Source: Pseudonocardia sediminis (GTDB taxonomy: Bacteria > Actinomycetota > Actinomycetes > Mycobacteriales > Pseudonocardiaceae). Taken from it: 64,000 bases of DNA. Under the pieces are notes generated by a model. That model made no database searches. It was not told where the DNA came from and worked only from the letters and a program-made list of their open reading frames with translations. A program made the translations under genes and the position numbers. Location of the stretch: the NCBI RefSeq assembly GCF_004217185.1, contig NZ_SHKL01000001.1:2850001-2914000 (forward strand), given 5' to 3'. This document shows positions 7,150 to 15,969 of the stretch, one piece after another. Each line of letters begins with the position of its first letter. Position 1 is the stretch's first letter.

Positions 7150-8307
7150 CTACTCCGATCCGGTGTCCCGGACCGCGTCCGTCGGGTCGTGTGGCGTTCC
7201 GTCGAACGTCTCCGCCCCGGCCGGTCGTGGACCGGTGAGCAGGTCGGTGAGGAGGGGCTCGGTGCCCAGATCCCGGTCGAGATCGGCGATCGAGTCGCGG
7301 ATCCCGCGCAGGTCGGCGCCCATATACCAGCTCATGATCGCCTCCAGAGCAAGGTCGAGGAGCGAGCGCGGCGACCCGTCACCCACCCTCGGGACGATCT
7401 TGCGGAGGTTGACCAGGCCGGACGCGACTCCGGTCGGTGAGTCGGTGGCCGTCGCAACTGCTGCAGCCCGTACCGCGGCCTGCGCGGCCCGCGACCGGAG
7501 TTCCCCGCCCTGCATGGCGACCGACGCCGCGGCGACGGTGCCCAGCCACAGGATCGGGGGTTGCGCCTGCGAGAGTGGTTCGTCGCCGATCGTCTCCGCG
7601 ACCCGGACAGCGGAGTCGCGCTCGTTGTGGTCGAACGCGAGCACCACTGCCGCGCGGTAGGCCTCCAGCGCCTCGGCCGGCCGATCCAGCAGGAGCAGGC
7701 ACTGCGCGAGATCGGTCTGAAAAGCGAACTCCTCGCGGTGGTCGCCGAGCTCACGTGCCCGTCGGATCCCGTCGAGCGTCGTCCGGTGCGCATCGTCGAT
7801 CCGGCCCATCGCACGCAGCGCGACCCCGATCCGACCGGCGGCGTGGAGACCACCCGACGGGTCGCCGCCTTCGTCGGCGATCCGTTCGGCGCTGCGGGCG
7901 GCGTCGAGCGAGCCGGGCAGGTCGCCCAGCAGGTGGAGTGCGAGCGAGACGTCGATCATGAAGGTGGACCGCTCGTGGTCGAGCCCCAGGCGAGTGGCGC
8001 GGTCGAAGCCGGTGCGGGCGACCAGCAGCGCTCGGCGGAGGTCACCGCCCCGACGCAGCAACTGGCCCAGGGTGCCCTCGGCGACCAGTGCGCCCGCCTC
8101 GTCGCCCCGACGCAGCGCCAGTTCGTTCGATCGCTCGGTGAGCCGTGTCGCCTCCCCGTACTCACCGTGACGAATCATCAGCTGGGCGGCCTCAAGCAGG
8201 GCGGCGGGCAGGTCGGCGTCGTCCGGAAGCCGGTCGAGGTACGCATGTAGCCGCGCGATCGCGTCCGATATCCGCCACTGCCCTGCGTCGGCCGCATCCG
8301 AGCTCAC
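7150..8307 (-). CDS. TPR-repeat protein of unknown role
   Basis: The 385 residues are almost wholly helical repeats of the tetratricopeptide type, for example LLEAAQLMIRHGEYGEATRL, GALVAEGTLGQLLRRGGDLR and FQTDLAQCLLLLDRPAEALE. There is no DNA-binding domain, membrane segment or catalytic motif, so it is likely a cytoplasmic scaffold or partner protein. The GTG at 8307 starts MSSDAADAGQW. It stands alone between glpX-like (convergent) and an SDR (divergent); nothing in the context assigns a partner. Confidence 0.65.
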   Translation of the reverse strand: MSSDAADAGQWRISDAIARLHAYLDRLPDDADLPAALLEAAQLMIRHGEYGEATRLTERSNELALRRGDEAGALVAEGTLGQLLRRGGDLRRALLVARTGFDRATRLGLDHERSTFMIDVSLALHLLGDLPGSLDAARSAERIADEGGDPSGGLHAAGRIGVALRAMGRIDDAHRTTLDGIRRARELGDHREEFAFQTDLAQCLLLLDRPAEALEAYRAAVVLAFDHNERDSAVRVAETIGDEPLSQAQPPILWLGTVAAASVAMQGGELRSRAAQAAVRAAAVATATDSPTGVASGLVNLRKIVPRVGDGSPRSLLDLALEAIMSWYMGADLRGIRDSIADLDRDLGTEPLLTDLLTGPRPAGAETFDGTPHDPTDAVRDTGSE

Positions 8308-8506
8308 GTGGGCCTCCCTCCAACGTTCCCGGAGCGGACTCGGTGTGGCCGGGGTGCGGCGTTACCGGTGGTGGCCCGCGACGCTCCGACGCGGTATCGG
8401 TCCGGCCGAGACACCGACCGCTGGAGCGCGAGAAGGGTCTGGCGCCCGTCCCGGAGCGGCGTGTCTACTCGTCGAGGATGGACACCTCGACGGGGAGGAG
8501 CCGGTC

Positions 8507-9361
8507 ATGGGACGGCTGGACGGCAAGGTCGCACTGATCACGGGGGCCGCGCGCGGCCAGGGGCGGGCGCACGCGCTCACCCTCGCCCGGGAGGGCGCGG
8601 ACATCATCGGCGTGGACGTCCTGCAGGACATCGACACCGTGCCCTACGGCCTCGCCACCCGCGACGAGCTCGAGCAGACGGCCCGCGACGTCGAGGACCT
8701 GGACCGGCGCGCACTCTTCGTGCAGGCCGACGTCCGTGACCAGGGCTCGCTCGACGACGCCGTGTCCCGCGGCCTGTCCGAGTTCGGGCGGATCGACATC
8801 CTCAGCGCCAACGCCGGCATCTACTCCCAGGCGAACTTCTGGGAGCTGACCGAGCAGATGTGGCAGGACATGATCGACGTCAACCTCTCCGGGGTGTGGC
8901 GCACCTGCAAGGCGGTGGCCCCGCACATGATCGAACGGCGCAGCGGCGCGATCGTGCTGACCGCGTCGGTGAACGGGTTCAGTCCCGGCTACCAGCTCTC
9001 GCACTACGTGGCGGCCAAGCACGGCGTGCTCGGGCTGATGCGCAACTACGCCGTCGAGCTGGCGCCCTACGACATCCGGGTCAACGCCGTCTGCCCCGGC
9101 GTGATCGACACGAGGATGGTCAACAACCCGCCGCTCTACGAGCGGATGGCGGGCAGGGCGGACAGCACCCGCGAGGAGGCGCTCGAGGCCGTCCGGCACT
9201 TCCATCTGCTGCACGGCCGGTCGATGATGCCGCCGGAGACGGTCAGCAACGCCATCCTCTGGCTGGTCAGCGACGAGGCCGTCAACATCACCGGCGTCGC
9301 GTTGCCGGTCGACGCCGGGCACAACGTGCTGGACGGCTACAACCCGATCCCGACGCGGTAG
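8507..9361 (+). CDS. Mycofactocin-coupled SDR family oxidoreductase
   Basis: A short-chain dehydrogenase of 284 residues. The dinucleotide motif is GAARGQGRAHAL (12-23 region), with ANAGIYS, the active-site Tyr/Lys as SHYVAAKHGV, and the extra loop after the second strand (TVPYGLATRDELEQTARDVE) seen in the subgroup that keeps a non-exchangeable NAD and passes electrons to mycofactocin. ATG 8507 is preceded by GGGGAGGAG. It is likely to oxidise an alcohol; substrate unknown. It diverges from the TPR gene. No mycofactocin biosynthesis gene is in the window. Confidence 0.85.
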   Translation: MGRLDGKVALITGAARGQGRAHALTLAREGADIIGVDVLQDIDTVPYGLATRDELEQTARDVEDLDRRALFVQADVRDQGSLDDAVSRGLSEFGRIDILSANAGIYSQANFWELTEQMWQDMIDVNLSGVWRTCKAVAPHMIERRSGAIVLTASVNGFSPGYQLSHYVAAKHGVLGLMRNYAVELAPYDIRVNAVCPGVIDTRMVNNPPLYERMAGRADSTREEALEAVRHFHLLHGRSMMPPETVSNAILWLVSDEAVNITGVALPVDAGHNVLDGYNPIPTR

Positions 9362-9365
9362 CGCC

Positions 9366-9510
9366 TGCGCCGGGTACTCGTCGCGCTTGCGCGGCCACCC
9401 GGAGAAGTCCTCGCCGCGGCCGAGCGGCGCGCGGTCCAGTTGCTGCCGGATCGCGTTCAACGCCCCGGTCCCGCGGTCGTAGGCGGAGTACGTGTGGTGG
9501 ACGACGCCGC
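9366..9510 (-). pseudogene. Remnant of a DUF899-like (thioredoxin-fold) protein
   Basis: On the minus strand the sequence reads VVHHTYSAYDRGTGALN, then QQLDRAPLGRGED and GWPRKRDEYP, resembling the conserved C-terminal end of DUF899 proteins. No start, no upstream domain and no proper stop remain; the frame runs on into the SDR 3' end. It looks like a stub left by a deletion whose far edge is near 9510. Confidence 0.45.
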
Positions 9511-9608
9511 GCCGACCAGGTTGTCCGTCTCGACCGGCACCGGCACCGGAACTCGTCGGCGGAGGCCCGACGTGGTGTAGGTCCCCCGGCCGGGGGTATC
9601 GCTGACCG

Positions 9609-10088
9609 GTGAGCGACCACTCTGCACGGGATGCGGGACGATCGTTGTTGGTCACCCGCGCGGGCGTGGCCCGCGGACTGCTCGTCGAGGTCCAGCGCAG
9701 TCGTCGACGGGACGTGCGGTCGTCGCCGGGGGAGATCGAGAAGGCGCTGGCGGCGCTCACGAGGTTCGCCGCCAGCAGCGGCGAGCTGCAGTCGGAGGAC
9801 CGGGCGGCCCACCGCATCGCCCAGGCGTGGCTCGAGACCGTGCGGTCGTCGCTCTGGCTCGACATCACCGAGTCCGCCGACGCCGAGACGCTGGCCTACC
9901 GGTACCTGTGCGCCCTGCCCGTGAGCGGGTGCAGCCGGGGAGCGGTGCGGCGGGTCGGTCGTCGCCATCGGGCCGCTCTGCGCCGCTGGTACCGCTGCAA
10001 CGGCACGGCGATCTCGATCGCGGCCGCCCGCGTCCGTGCCGGGGAGGACACCGCGTCCGACCCGTGGCGCGACCGACCGTCGGCGTGA
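9609..10088 (+). CDS. Hypothetical protein, 159 aa
   Basis: Not recognised. GTG 9609 begins MSDHSARDAG; the protein is arginine- and alanine-rich with predicted helices (IEKALAALTRFAASS, DRAAHRIAQAWLETVRSS) and no signal, membrane segment or motif I can name. It sits between a DUF899-like remnant and the convergent qcrB gene. Codon bias is G/C at third positions like its neighbours, but the basic tail (GRRHRAALRRWYR) leaves some doubt that the whole frame is real. Confidence 0.45.
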   Translation: MSDHSARDAGRSLLVTRAGVARGLLVEVQRSRRRDVRSSPGEIEKALAALTRFAASSGELQSEDRAAHRIAQAWLETVRSSLWLDITESADAETLAYRYLCALPVSGCSRGAVRRVGRRHRAALRRWYRCNGTAISIAAARVRAGEDTASDPWRDRPSA

Positions 10089-10137
10089 TGACGGTGACCC
10101 CGGGCGTCACGCGTCGGTGACGGACCGGCCCCGGTTC

Positions 10138-11850
10138 CTACTCCGTGGGCGGGGCTGGTCGTCCGTCGACGGGCCGGCCGGAGAGGACCGGTTCGTCGAT
10201 CGTGGCGGGGCTGATCTCGTCGGGGGCGTCGCCGTGGGTGGCGCGTCGGGTCTCCTGCTCGGCGGCGGTGAGGCGGGCCCGGTTCAGCGCGCGCGTCTCC
10301 TCCACCGGGTCCGGGCGCATCAGCGATCCCGGCACCGGTGCGCCGCTCGCTCCGAGCTGGTTCATCCGATTCGGGACCGGGGCGCCCTGGTACTCGAGCT
10401 CGACCGGGTGGCCGTGGGCGTCGGTACCGGCGAGGGGCTGGTGGACCTCGATGAACTCGCCGTTGGGCAGCCGCTTGATGATGCCGGTCTCGATGCCGTG
10501 GCGCAGGACGGAGCGGTCGGACTTCTGCAGGCTCAGGCACGCCCGGTAGGTGAGGAAGTAGACCACCGGCGGGACGACGAGAAGCCCGATCCGTCCGGCC
10601 CAGGTGGTGGCGTTGAGCGAGAGCTTGCCGAAGTAGGCGATCCAGTCGTTGAAGCTCGACGCGACCAGCACCATGTAGAACGCGATGCCCATCATCCCGA
10701 GCGAGGTGCGCACCGGGACGTCACGGGGCCGTTGCAGGAGGTTGTGCAAGGCGTCGTCCCCGGTGAACCACCGTTCCAGGTACGGGTAGGCGCCGGCGAT
10801 GACGAACAGGACCGGCAGGAACGCCGCCGTGGGCAGGAAGACCGAGGGGATCGTGTACTCGCCGAAGAGGTAGAACTCCCACGGCGGGAAGATCCGGGCC
10901 ATGCCGTCGGACCACATCATGTAGAAGTCGGGCTGCGAGCCCGCCGAGACACGGGCCGCGTCGTAGGGGCCCATGGTCCAGATCGGGTTGATCTGCAGCA
11001 CCCCGCCCATGATCGCGATGACGCCTGCGGTGACGAGGAAGAACGCGCCGCCCTTGGCCGCGAACTGCGGCAGGATCCGGACCCCGACGACGTTGGTCTC
11101 GGTGCGTCCGGTGCCCGGGAACTGGGTGTGCTTCTGGTACCAGACCAGGCCGACGTGCGCGGCGATCAGTGCGAACAGCAGCCCGGGGAAGATCAGCACG
11201 TGCACGATGTAGAGCCGGGGGATGATCTCGGTGCCGGGGAACTCGGCGCCGAACAGGGCCCAGTGCGCCCAGGTGCCGACGACCGGGACCGACAGCGTGA
11301 TGCCCGACGCGATCCGCAGGCCGGTGCCGGAGAGCAGGTCGTCGGGCATCGAGTAGCCGATGAACCCTTCGAACGTGCCGATCAGGACGAGGACGACGCC
11401 GAGCACCCAGTTCGACTCGCGTGGCTTGCGGAACGCGCCGGTGAAGTAGGTGCGGAACATGTGCGCGAACATCGAGGCCAGGAACATCAGGGTGGCCCAG
11501 TGGTGCACCTGTCGGACGAACAGCCCGCCGCGGACCTGCAGCGAGATGTCGAGGGTGCTCGCGTAGGCCCGTGACATGGAGATCCCACGCAGGTTGTCGT
11601 AGGGCCCGTCGTAGACGACCTCGGCCATCGACGGGTCGTAGAACAACGCCAGGTAGGTGCCGGTGAGCAACAGCACGACGAAGCTGTACATGTTGATCTC
11701 GCCGAGCATGAACGACCAGTGCGTCGGGAAGACCTTGTTGAACTGCTTCCGCATGCCCCCGGCGGGGTGGTAGCGCTGGTCGAGCTCGTCGAGCGTGTGC
11801 GCGGCGCGGTCGGCGCCGGCGGCCCGGGTCGACGTCGTCTTCGAACTCAT
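10138..11850 (-). CDS. qcrB: Cytochrome bc1 complex cytochrome b subunit, solitary copy
   Basis: QcrB is the quinol-oxidising, di-heme membrane subunit of the bc1 complex, in actinobacteria part of a bc1-aa3 supercomplex. The 570 residues include the heme-ligating pairs in [18 protein letters not shown] and in the helices around YIVHVLIF and AAHVGLVW, about eight to nine membrane segments, and the long C-terminal extension typical of actinobacteria. The Qo-site motif reads PDFY where I expect PDWY or PEWY. ATG 11850 has GAGGGG upstream; a longer frame upstream is unlikely. No qcrA, qcrC or oxidase gene is adjacent, so this is a stand-alone paralogue or relocated subunit. Confidence 0.9.
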   Translation of the reverse strand: MSSKTTSTRAAGADRAAHTLDELDQRYHPAGGMRKQFNKVFPTHWSFMLGEINMYSFVVLLLTGTYLALFYDPSMAEVVYDGPYDNLRGISMSRAYASTLDISLQVRGGLFVRQVHHWATLMFLASMFAHMFRTYFTGAFRKPRESNWVLGVVLVLIGTFEGFIGYSMPDDLLSGTGLRIASGITLSVPVVGTWAHWALFGAEFPGTEIIPRLYIVHVLIFPGLLFALIAAHVGLVWYQKHTQFPGTGRTETNVVGVRILPQFAAKGGAFFLVTAGVIAIMGGVLQINPIWTMGPYDAARVSAGSQPDFYMMWSDGMARIFPPWEFYLFGEYTIPSVFLPTAAFLPVLFVIAGAYPYLERWFTGDDALHNLLQRPRDVPVRTSLGMMGIAFYMVLVASSFNDWIAYFGKLSLNATTWAGRIGLLVVPPVVYFLTYRACLSLQKSDRSVLRHGIETGIIKRLPNGEFIEVHQPLAGTDAHGHPVELEYQGAPVPNRMNQLGASGAPVPGSLMRPDPVEETRALNRARLTAAEQETRRATHGDAPDEISPATIDEPVLSGRPVDGRPAPPTE

Positions 11851-12022
11851 GCGGTTCGTCCCCTCGACCCCGGCGCAGGGCACCGGATCGTCGGTCGAGC
11901 GGTCGGACCCGCCTAACCCTGAGGTGCGGCTACCCGGCTGCGGGTCGCCGACACCTGGACGGCGGTCGCGGACTTCGGAGGGCGGTCGTGCCCGTCCGAC
12001 CGTCACCTGCGCTACCGGGTGC

Positions 12023-12739
12023 TCACCACGGCACCGTCTTCCCGAACCGGTCGAGGTACTCCAGGCCCGGCCGGTCCCGCTTGGCGAGCATGACGTCGAC
12101 GAGGAGGGGGACGGTCTCCTCGAGCGTGTACGGCGCGTCGGACCCGCCGAGGTCGGTGCGGATCCAGCCGGGGGCCAGGAGCAGGAACGCCCGCTCGGTG
12201 TCGGACTGCCGCACGGCGACGCAGCGCATGAACATGTTGAGCGCCGCCTTGCTGCCGCGGTAGACCTCGCGCCCGGCCGAGGTGTTGTTGCCGATGCTGC
12301 CCTGGCCGGAGCTCATCGCCCCGATCAGTCCGGTCGGGGACACGACGTCGGACAGGGTCTCCACCACGCGGATCGGGCTCAGTGCGTTCGTGAGCATGAC
12401 GGTGGTGAAGTCCTCGGCCGGGACGCTCCCGATCGGCGTCCCCTGGTTGTTCGTGGTGCCGGCGTTGACGAAGAGCATCTCCAGCGACCGGCCGCGCAGG
12501 CGGGCGTGCAGCGCGTCGAGCTCGGCCGGGTCGTTGATGTCGAGGGTCTCGATGCCGACCCTGCCGGGATGGGCGTCGGCCAGGTCGTGCAGAGGGGTGC
12601 GGACGTCCGGGTCCCGCACCGTGCCGACGACGTCCCATCCCCGGGTCAGGAGCTCGGCGGCGATCGCGTGGCCGAGGCCCCGCGACGCCCCGACGATCAG
12701 GACGGTGGGGGCCGGGTCATGGCTGTGGTTCGTGGTCAC
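12023..12739 (-). CDS. SDR family NAD(P)-dependent oxidoreductase
   Basis: A classical-type SDR of 238 residues: [19 protein letters not shown] at the N-terminus for NAD(P), FVNAGTTNN in place of the usual NNAG, and [13 protein letters not shown] carrying the Tyr/Lys pair. It resembles small cytoplasmic SDRs that act on carbonyl compounds. It starts at ATG 12739 just inside a set of TCGCTCA/TGAGCGA half-sites, so it is probably repressed by a TetR-like protein not encoded next to it. Confidence 0.85.
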   Translation of the reverse strand: MTTNHSHDPAPTVLIVGASRGLGHAIAAELLTRGWDVVGTVRDPDVRTPLHDLADAHPGRVGIETLDINDPAELDALHARLRGRSLEMLFVNAGTTNNQGTPIGSVPAEDFTTVMLTNALSPIRVVETLSDVVSPTGLIGAMSSGQGSIGNNTSAGREVYRGSKAALNMFMRCVAVRQSDTERAFLLLAPGWIRTDLGGSDAPYTLEETVPLLVDVMLAKRDRPGLEYLDRFGKTVPW

Positions 12740-12768
12740 GAGTACTCCTTGCGGTCACGTCGGTATCT

Positions 12769-12810
12769 CGCTCATTACGTGTTGAGCGAAATCACTGTAA
12801 CTCGCTCAAC
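12769..12810. promoter_or_regulatory. Triple half-site operator ahead of the SDR gene
   Basis: Three half-sites are present: TCGCTCA (12769-12775), TGAGCGA (12783-12789, in the longer arm GTTGAGCGA 12781-12789) and TCGCTCAAC (12802-12810). The second and third form a perfect 9-bp inverted repeat with a 12-base spacer; the first and second form another. This is the layout of a TetR/AcrR-type operator. Confidence 0.7.
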
Positions 12811-12839
12811 GCCTGTGGAGTCAAGAGGAAAGGGGTCGT

Positions 12840-12985
12840 TCACCACGTGTCCCACCGCAGGACCTCGTCGACCCCGACCCGGGGCGCGGGACGGAAGTCG
12901 GTGCCGATCGTGTGCGCGACCGGGACCAGTCCCGCCTGCGCCCTGAGCGCACTGATGCCCTCGCCCGCTACCGGCACGTGCATCC
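12840..12985 (-). pseudogene. C-terminal stub of a nitroreductase-family protein
   Basis: The minus-strand frame ends ...AGLVPVAHTIGTDF followed by RPAPRVGVDEVLRWDTW and a stop at 12842-12840. This resembles the C-terminal tail of FMN nitroreductases (the ...DEVVHWDRW-like end). Only about 47 codons remain, with no FMN-binding part, so it is a truncated remnant whose 5' part was lost near 12985. Confidence 0.45.
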
Positions 12986-12994
12986 GGCCACCAG

Positions 12995-13286
12995 ATGTCG
13001 ACGCTGTTCGACGGCGCGATCGTGCCCGAGACGACGACTCGGAGGGAGCGTCCTCGCTGCCTCTGCCCGGGCTCTCCGCGCTCGGCGCGCAGCGCTACGT
13101 GCGGGAGTTCGGCATGACGCCCGAGCAGCTCGCCGCGATCGCGCGGTGGAGAACAGGCGCACCGGCCGAGATCGTCTGGCGTTGCGCGGCCGTGGCGGGG
13201 CCCGGCAGGTGGCGCGGCACCGCGTCGGGATGGTGGAGACGATGGGCGGCGGTGCGCCGGCATGGACGGCAACGCTTGTGTGGTGA
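12995..13286 (+). pseudogene. Broken thiolase-like remnant
   Basis: In shifting plus-strand frames the segment reads MSTLFDGAIVPETTT, then SLPLPGLSALGAQRYV and REFGMTPEQLAAIAR, then VGMVETMGGGAPAWTATLVW and a stop. The middle part resembles the thiolase segment before the catalytic region; the frame changes at least twice. It reads as the decayed 3' part of a thiolase/lipid-transfer-type gene. The rest of 13287-13440 shows nothing I can name. Confidence 0.35.
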
Positions 13287-13440
13287 CGATCCTGTCCATG
13301 CCCTGACCCTCTTCTCCGGTCGCCCCGTCGCCGGTTCCCGGAGTGGCAGTTGACTGTGCCGCTGCGGCATGGTGTCGACTCGTTCCGGTACGTGGCGAAC
13401 GATGTGCCACATCGGACGGATCGACTGCGGAGGGGAAGCC

Positions 13441-14262
13441 ATGACGGGGGCGAACGAGGAGACGGCGGACGGCGGAGCGACGCCGCCGGAGACCACGAAG
13501 CAGGAGAAGCCCTCGCGGTTCCGATGGCGGAGCAAGGACTACTCGCCGGAGGAGATGGCGGAGGCGAAGAAGGCGTGGCGTGACGCCATGCCGTGGGACC
13601 ACCCGATGTCGCGGGGCGACAAGGTCCTGGTCTTCTCCACGCTCGGCGTCATCGTGCTGATGCTGGCGTCGATGCCGTTCCGGCCGTTCCTGCTGGCGTC
13701 GCACCCGATCGCGCTGAGCGCCGTGACCGGCAGCCTGTCCGCGATCGGCGCGGGGGCCGCGTTCGCGCGGATCGGGCAGGGCGAGCTGTGGCTGGTGGTC
13801 GCCGCGGGCGTGTTCGGGATGATCAAGTTCGACTGGCTGTTCTGGCTGGCCGGACGGCGGTGGGGCGCGAAGGTCGTCGAGATGTTCGCGCCGGGTGACG
13901 TCGCGAAACGGGTGGTGTCACGGATCCGGTCGTGGCCGGCCTGGGCCATGCCGCTGGTGGTCATCGCGGCCGCGCTGCCCGGGATCCCGGCCCCGGCGGT
14001 GTTCGCCGTGGCCGGACTCGGGGGCATGGGCCTGGTCCGGTTCCTGATCTTCGACGCGATCGGTGCCGCGCTGATCACGGGTCTGGTCGCGGGCCTGGGT
14101 TACGGGGTGGGCCAGTACGCGGTCGACGTCGTGCTGATGATCGACGAGTACGCGTTGTGGATCACCCTGACGCTGGTCGTCCTCGTCTCGTTCCGGGCCG
14201 GCTACCGCGGCTACAAGGAGGACAAGGAGAAGAAGGCCCGCGCCGCGGGCGAGGCGGCCTGA
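13441..14262 (+). CDS. DedA/SNARE-associated family membrane protein
   Basis: An integral membrane protein of 273 residues. After a polar N-terminus of about 60 residues come hydrophobic helices (VLVFSTLGVIVLMLA, LWLVVAAGVFGMIKF, AMPLVVIAAALPGIPAPAVF and C-terminal ALWITLTLVVLVSF) and a lysine-rich tail. The FDWLFWLAGRRWG segment and the re-entrant-like LPGIPAPAVFAVAGLGGM resemble the conserved core of DedA proteins, which help lipid recycling and membrane potential homeostasis. ATG 13441 follows GAGGGGAAG. It stands alone, followed by a lipoprotein gene about 100 bases on. Confidence 0.75.
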   Translation: MTGANEETADGGATPPETTKQEKPSRFRWRSKDYSPEEMAEAKKAWRDAMPWDHPMSRGDKVLVFSTLGVIVLMLASMPFRPFLLASHPIALSAVTGSLSAIGAGAAFARIGQGELWLVVAAGVFGMIKFDWLFWLAGRRWGAKVVEMFAPGDVAKRVVSRIRSWPAWAMPLVVIAAALPGIPAPAVFAVAGLGGMGLVRFLIFDAIGAALITGLVAGLGYGVGQYAVDVVLMIDEYALWITLTLVVLVSFRAGYRGYKEDKEKKARAAGEAA

Positions 14263-14369
14263 TCCCCGGGAGCCCGGGGAGCGGCGGCAGACCGCCGGCC
14301 CCGTCACGGACGGGTGGAGTCGGGCGCGATCCCGTGCGCGGGTTCCCGTACCGGCGCAAGGGTGTCCGC

Positions 14370-14948
14370 ATGAGACGTGCATCGTTCGTGACGGGGCTGG
14401 TCGCAGCCGGTCTGCTGCTCACCGGCTGTGGCGGGGACCCGGGGCCGACGGCGGCGGGACAGATGGCCCAGCCGTCCTCGGCGTCGGCCCCGGCACCGGC
14501 CGCACCGGCACAGGAGGGTTCCGCGGAGCCGGCCGTGACGGGCCGCTGCACCGACGCCGACCTGACGGCGACCCTCGCCCAGCCCACCGGCAGCGGTCAG
14601 CAGAACACGATCCTGGCCTGGCGGAACGTCTCGGACCGTCCCTGCACGCTGGCCGGATTCGGCGGGGTCGACCTGCGCGGCCCGGACGACCCGATGTTCG
14701 GGTCGTCGTACTCGCTGCCACGCTCGTCCGCGCAGCCGACGACGGTCACCCTCGAGCCGGGCGGCACCGGGATCACCACGATCACCACGCTCTCCGGCGG
14801 CGACTGGACCCCCACCGAGGTGGTCGTCACCGCGCCCGACGAGACGGTCTCGAAGACCGTGCCGTGGCGCGGGGGCCCGGTGCAGCGACAGGACGGCGCG
14901 ACGCGGCCGGGCAGCTACATCGGACCGGTGGAGCAGGGCTCGGTCTGA
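14370..14948 (+). CDS. DUF4232-like lipoprotein
   Basis: The signal peptide ends with the lipobox LLTGC (Cys near residue 20), so the mature protein is lipid-anchored on the outer face of the membrane. A disordered Ala/Pro/Ser stretch follows, then a compact domain with CTDADLTATL, ILAWRNVSDRPCTLAGFGGV and a late TEVVVTAPDE. Such domains (DUF4232) are common in actinobacterial lipoproteins; function is unknown. It has 192 residues and its own start ATG 14370. Confidence 0.75.
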   Translation: MRRASFVTGLVAAGLLLTGCGGDPGPTAAGQMAQPSSASAPAPAAPAQEGSAEPAVTGRCTDADLTATLAQPTGSGQQNTILAWRNVSDRPCTLAGFGGVDLRGPDDPMFGSSYSLPRSSAQPTTVTLEPGGTGITTITTLSGGDWTPTEVVVTAPDETVSKTVPWRGGPVQRQDGATRPGSYIGPVEQGSV

Positions 14949-15023
14949 GAACCGGCGTCCGGCCGGCCTTGCTCCGCGGGGCAGACTCGTGGAGATCAAG
15001 GTGAAGCCGACCCGGAGGTCCCC

Positions 15024-15218
15024 ATGCCGAACATCACCGTCGAGATCCTGCGCGGACGCACGGTCGAACAGCGACGCGCCTTCGTCGAGGCGGTGACCGA
15101 GGCGGCGGTCGTGCATCTCGGGGCCACGCCGGAGCGGACGCGGATCCGGTTCCTCGAGGTCGGGGAGAACGAGGTCGCGGTCGGCGGGGTGTTCGTCCAG
15201 CCGCCGGACGCTTCCTAG
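15024..15218 (+). CDS. Tautomerase family protein (4-oxalocrotonate tautomerase type)
   Basis: At 64 residues this matches the small tautomerase family. The catalytic proline is residue 2 (MPNITVEILRGRT), becoming Pro1 after Met removal. The helix EQRRAFVEAVTEAAV and the C-terminal strand TRIRFLEV are in the expected order. These enzymes interconvert enol and keto acids or have related promiscuous activities. It is convergent with, and its stop overlaps the end of, the SMR gene at 15215. Confidence 0.8.
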   Translation: MPNITVEILRGRTVEQRRAFVEAVTEAAVVHLGATPERTRIRFLEVGENEVAVGGVFVQPPDAS

Positions 15219-15574
15219 CTCCCCGCCCGCGCCGTCTCGGCGTCCTTCGGTCGCGAGGGCGCCTTGACGAGCTTGAGGCCGACCACGCTCGCGACGATGC
15301 CGGCCAGGAACAGCACGCGCAGCACCGTGACGGTCTCCTCGCCGGTGGCCATCGCCCACGTCACGGTGAGCGCCGCGCCGGTGCCGGTCCAGACCGCGTA
15401 GGCGGTGCTGATCGGGATGTGCCGGGCGGCGTAGCCGAGCCCGAGCATGCTCAGGACGAGCCCGACCAGGAAGATCAGCGAGGGCACCAGCTGCGTGAGC
15501 CCGTCGCTCTGACCCAGCGCGGTGGCCCACACCGCCTCGAGCACGGCACTGACGAACAACGCGATCCACGACAC
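15215..15574 (-). CDS. Small multidrug resistance (SMR) transporter subunit, second gene
   Basis: Four hydrophobic helices in 119 residues and the SMR signature: ALFVSAVLEAVWATALGQSDG with the key membrane Glu (near residue 14), then TAYAVWTGTGAALTV. SMR proteins work as dimers that export cationic drugs or guanidinium in exchange for protons. It starts at GTG 15574, one base after the stop of a second SMR gene. Two unequal, tandem SMR genes usually make an obligate heterodimer of EbrAB/YkkCD type. Confidence 0.9.
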   Translation of the reverse strand: MSWIALFVSAVLEAVWATALGQSDGLTQLVPSLIFLVGLVLSMLGLGYAARHIPISTAYAVWTGTGAALTVTWAMATGEETVTVLRVLFLAGIVASVVGLKLVKAPSRPKDAETARAGS

Positions 15575-15575
15575 C

Positions 15576-15890
15576 TCAGCTCACCGCCTTGAGTCCGACG
15601 ACGCACCCGATGAGGACGACCAGCAGCGCCGCGCGGGCGGGGACGAGCCGCTCCTGCCGCCGGGCGACCGCGAGGACCACGGTCAACACGGCGCCGATGC
15701 CGACCCACACCGCATAGGCGGTGCCGGTGGGCAGCTCGGTCATCGCGTACGCCAGCCCGACCATGCTGACCACGATCGCGACGACGAACACGACCGTCGG
15801 CCGTCTCCTCGTGAACCCCTGCGAGGCGCCGAGCGCGGTGGCCCACACCGCCTCCAGCACCCCCGACGCGATCAGTACCGCCCAGGCCAT
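15576..15890 (-). CDS. Small multidrug resistance (SMR) transporter subunit, first gene
   Basis: A 104-residue SMR protein: MAWAVLIASGVLEAVWATAL with the conserved Glu, TAYAVWVGIGAVLTV and four membrane helices. It lacks the longer C-terminal tail of its partner, the asymmetry usual in heterodimeric SMR pairs. Its start ATG 15890 follows GGAGCGGG and lies beside a repeat-rich operator; the divergent TetR gene probably represses both SMR genes. Confidence 0.9.
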   Translation of the reverse strand: MAWAVLIASGVLEAVWATALGASQGFTRRRPTVVFVVAIVVSMVGLAYAMTELPTGTAYAVWVGIGAVLTVVLAVARRQERLVPARAALLVVLIGCVVGLKAVS

Positions 15891-15907
15891 GTCCCGCTCC
15901 CCGCATT

Positions 15908-15960
15908 GTTCGTACGACTGTACGAGTACGTTCGTACCACAGTTCGTACGACTGTGCGAG
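15908..15960. promoter_or_regulatory. Operator/promoter between SMR pair and TetR gene
   Basis: A 19-bp direct repeat occurs at 15908-15926 and 15942-15960 with one mismatch, 34 bp apart start to start. Each copy holds a CGTAC-GACT-GT(A/G)CG-type inverted repeat, perfect in the first copy. Between them TACGA-GTACGT-TCGTA (from about 15921) forms another inverted repeat. This is a likely tandem binding site for the divergent TetR protein, covering both promoters. Confidence 0.75.
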
Positions 15961-15969
15961 AATGGCGTG

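Noticed and set aside
8465..9868. 467-codon minus-strand frame
   Set aside because: Mostly antisense to the SDR; only the short DUF899-like piece inside it shows protein similarity.
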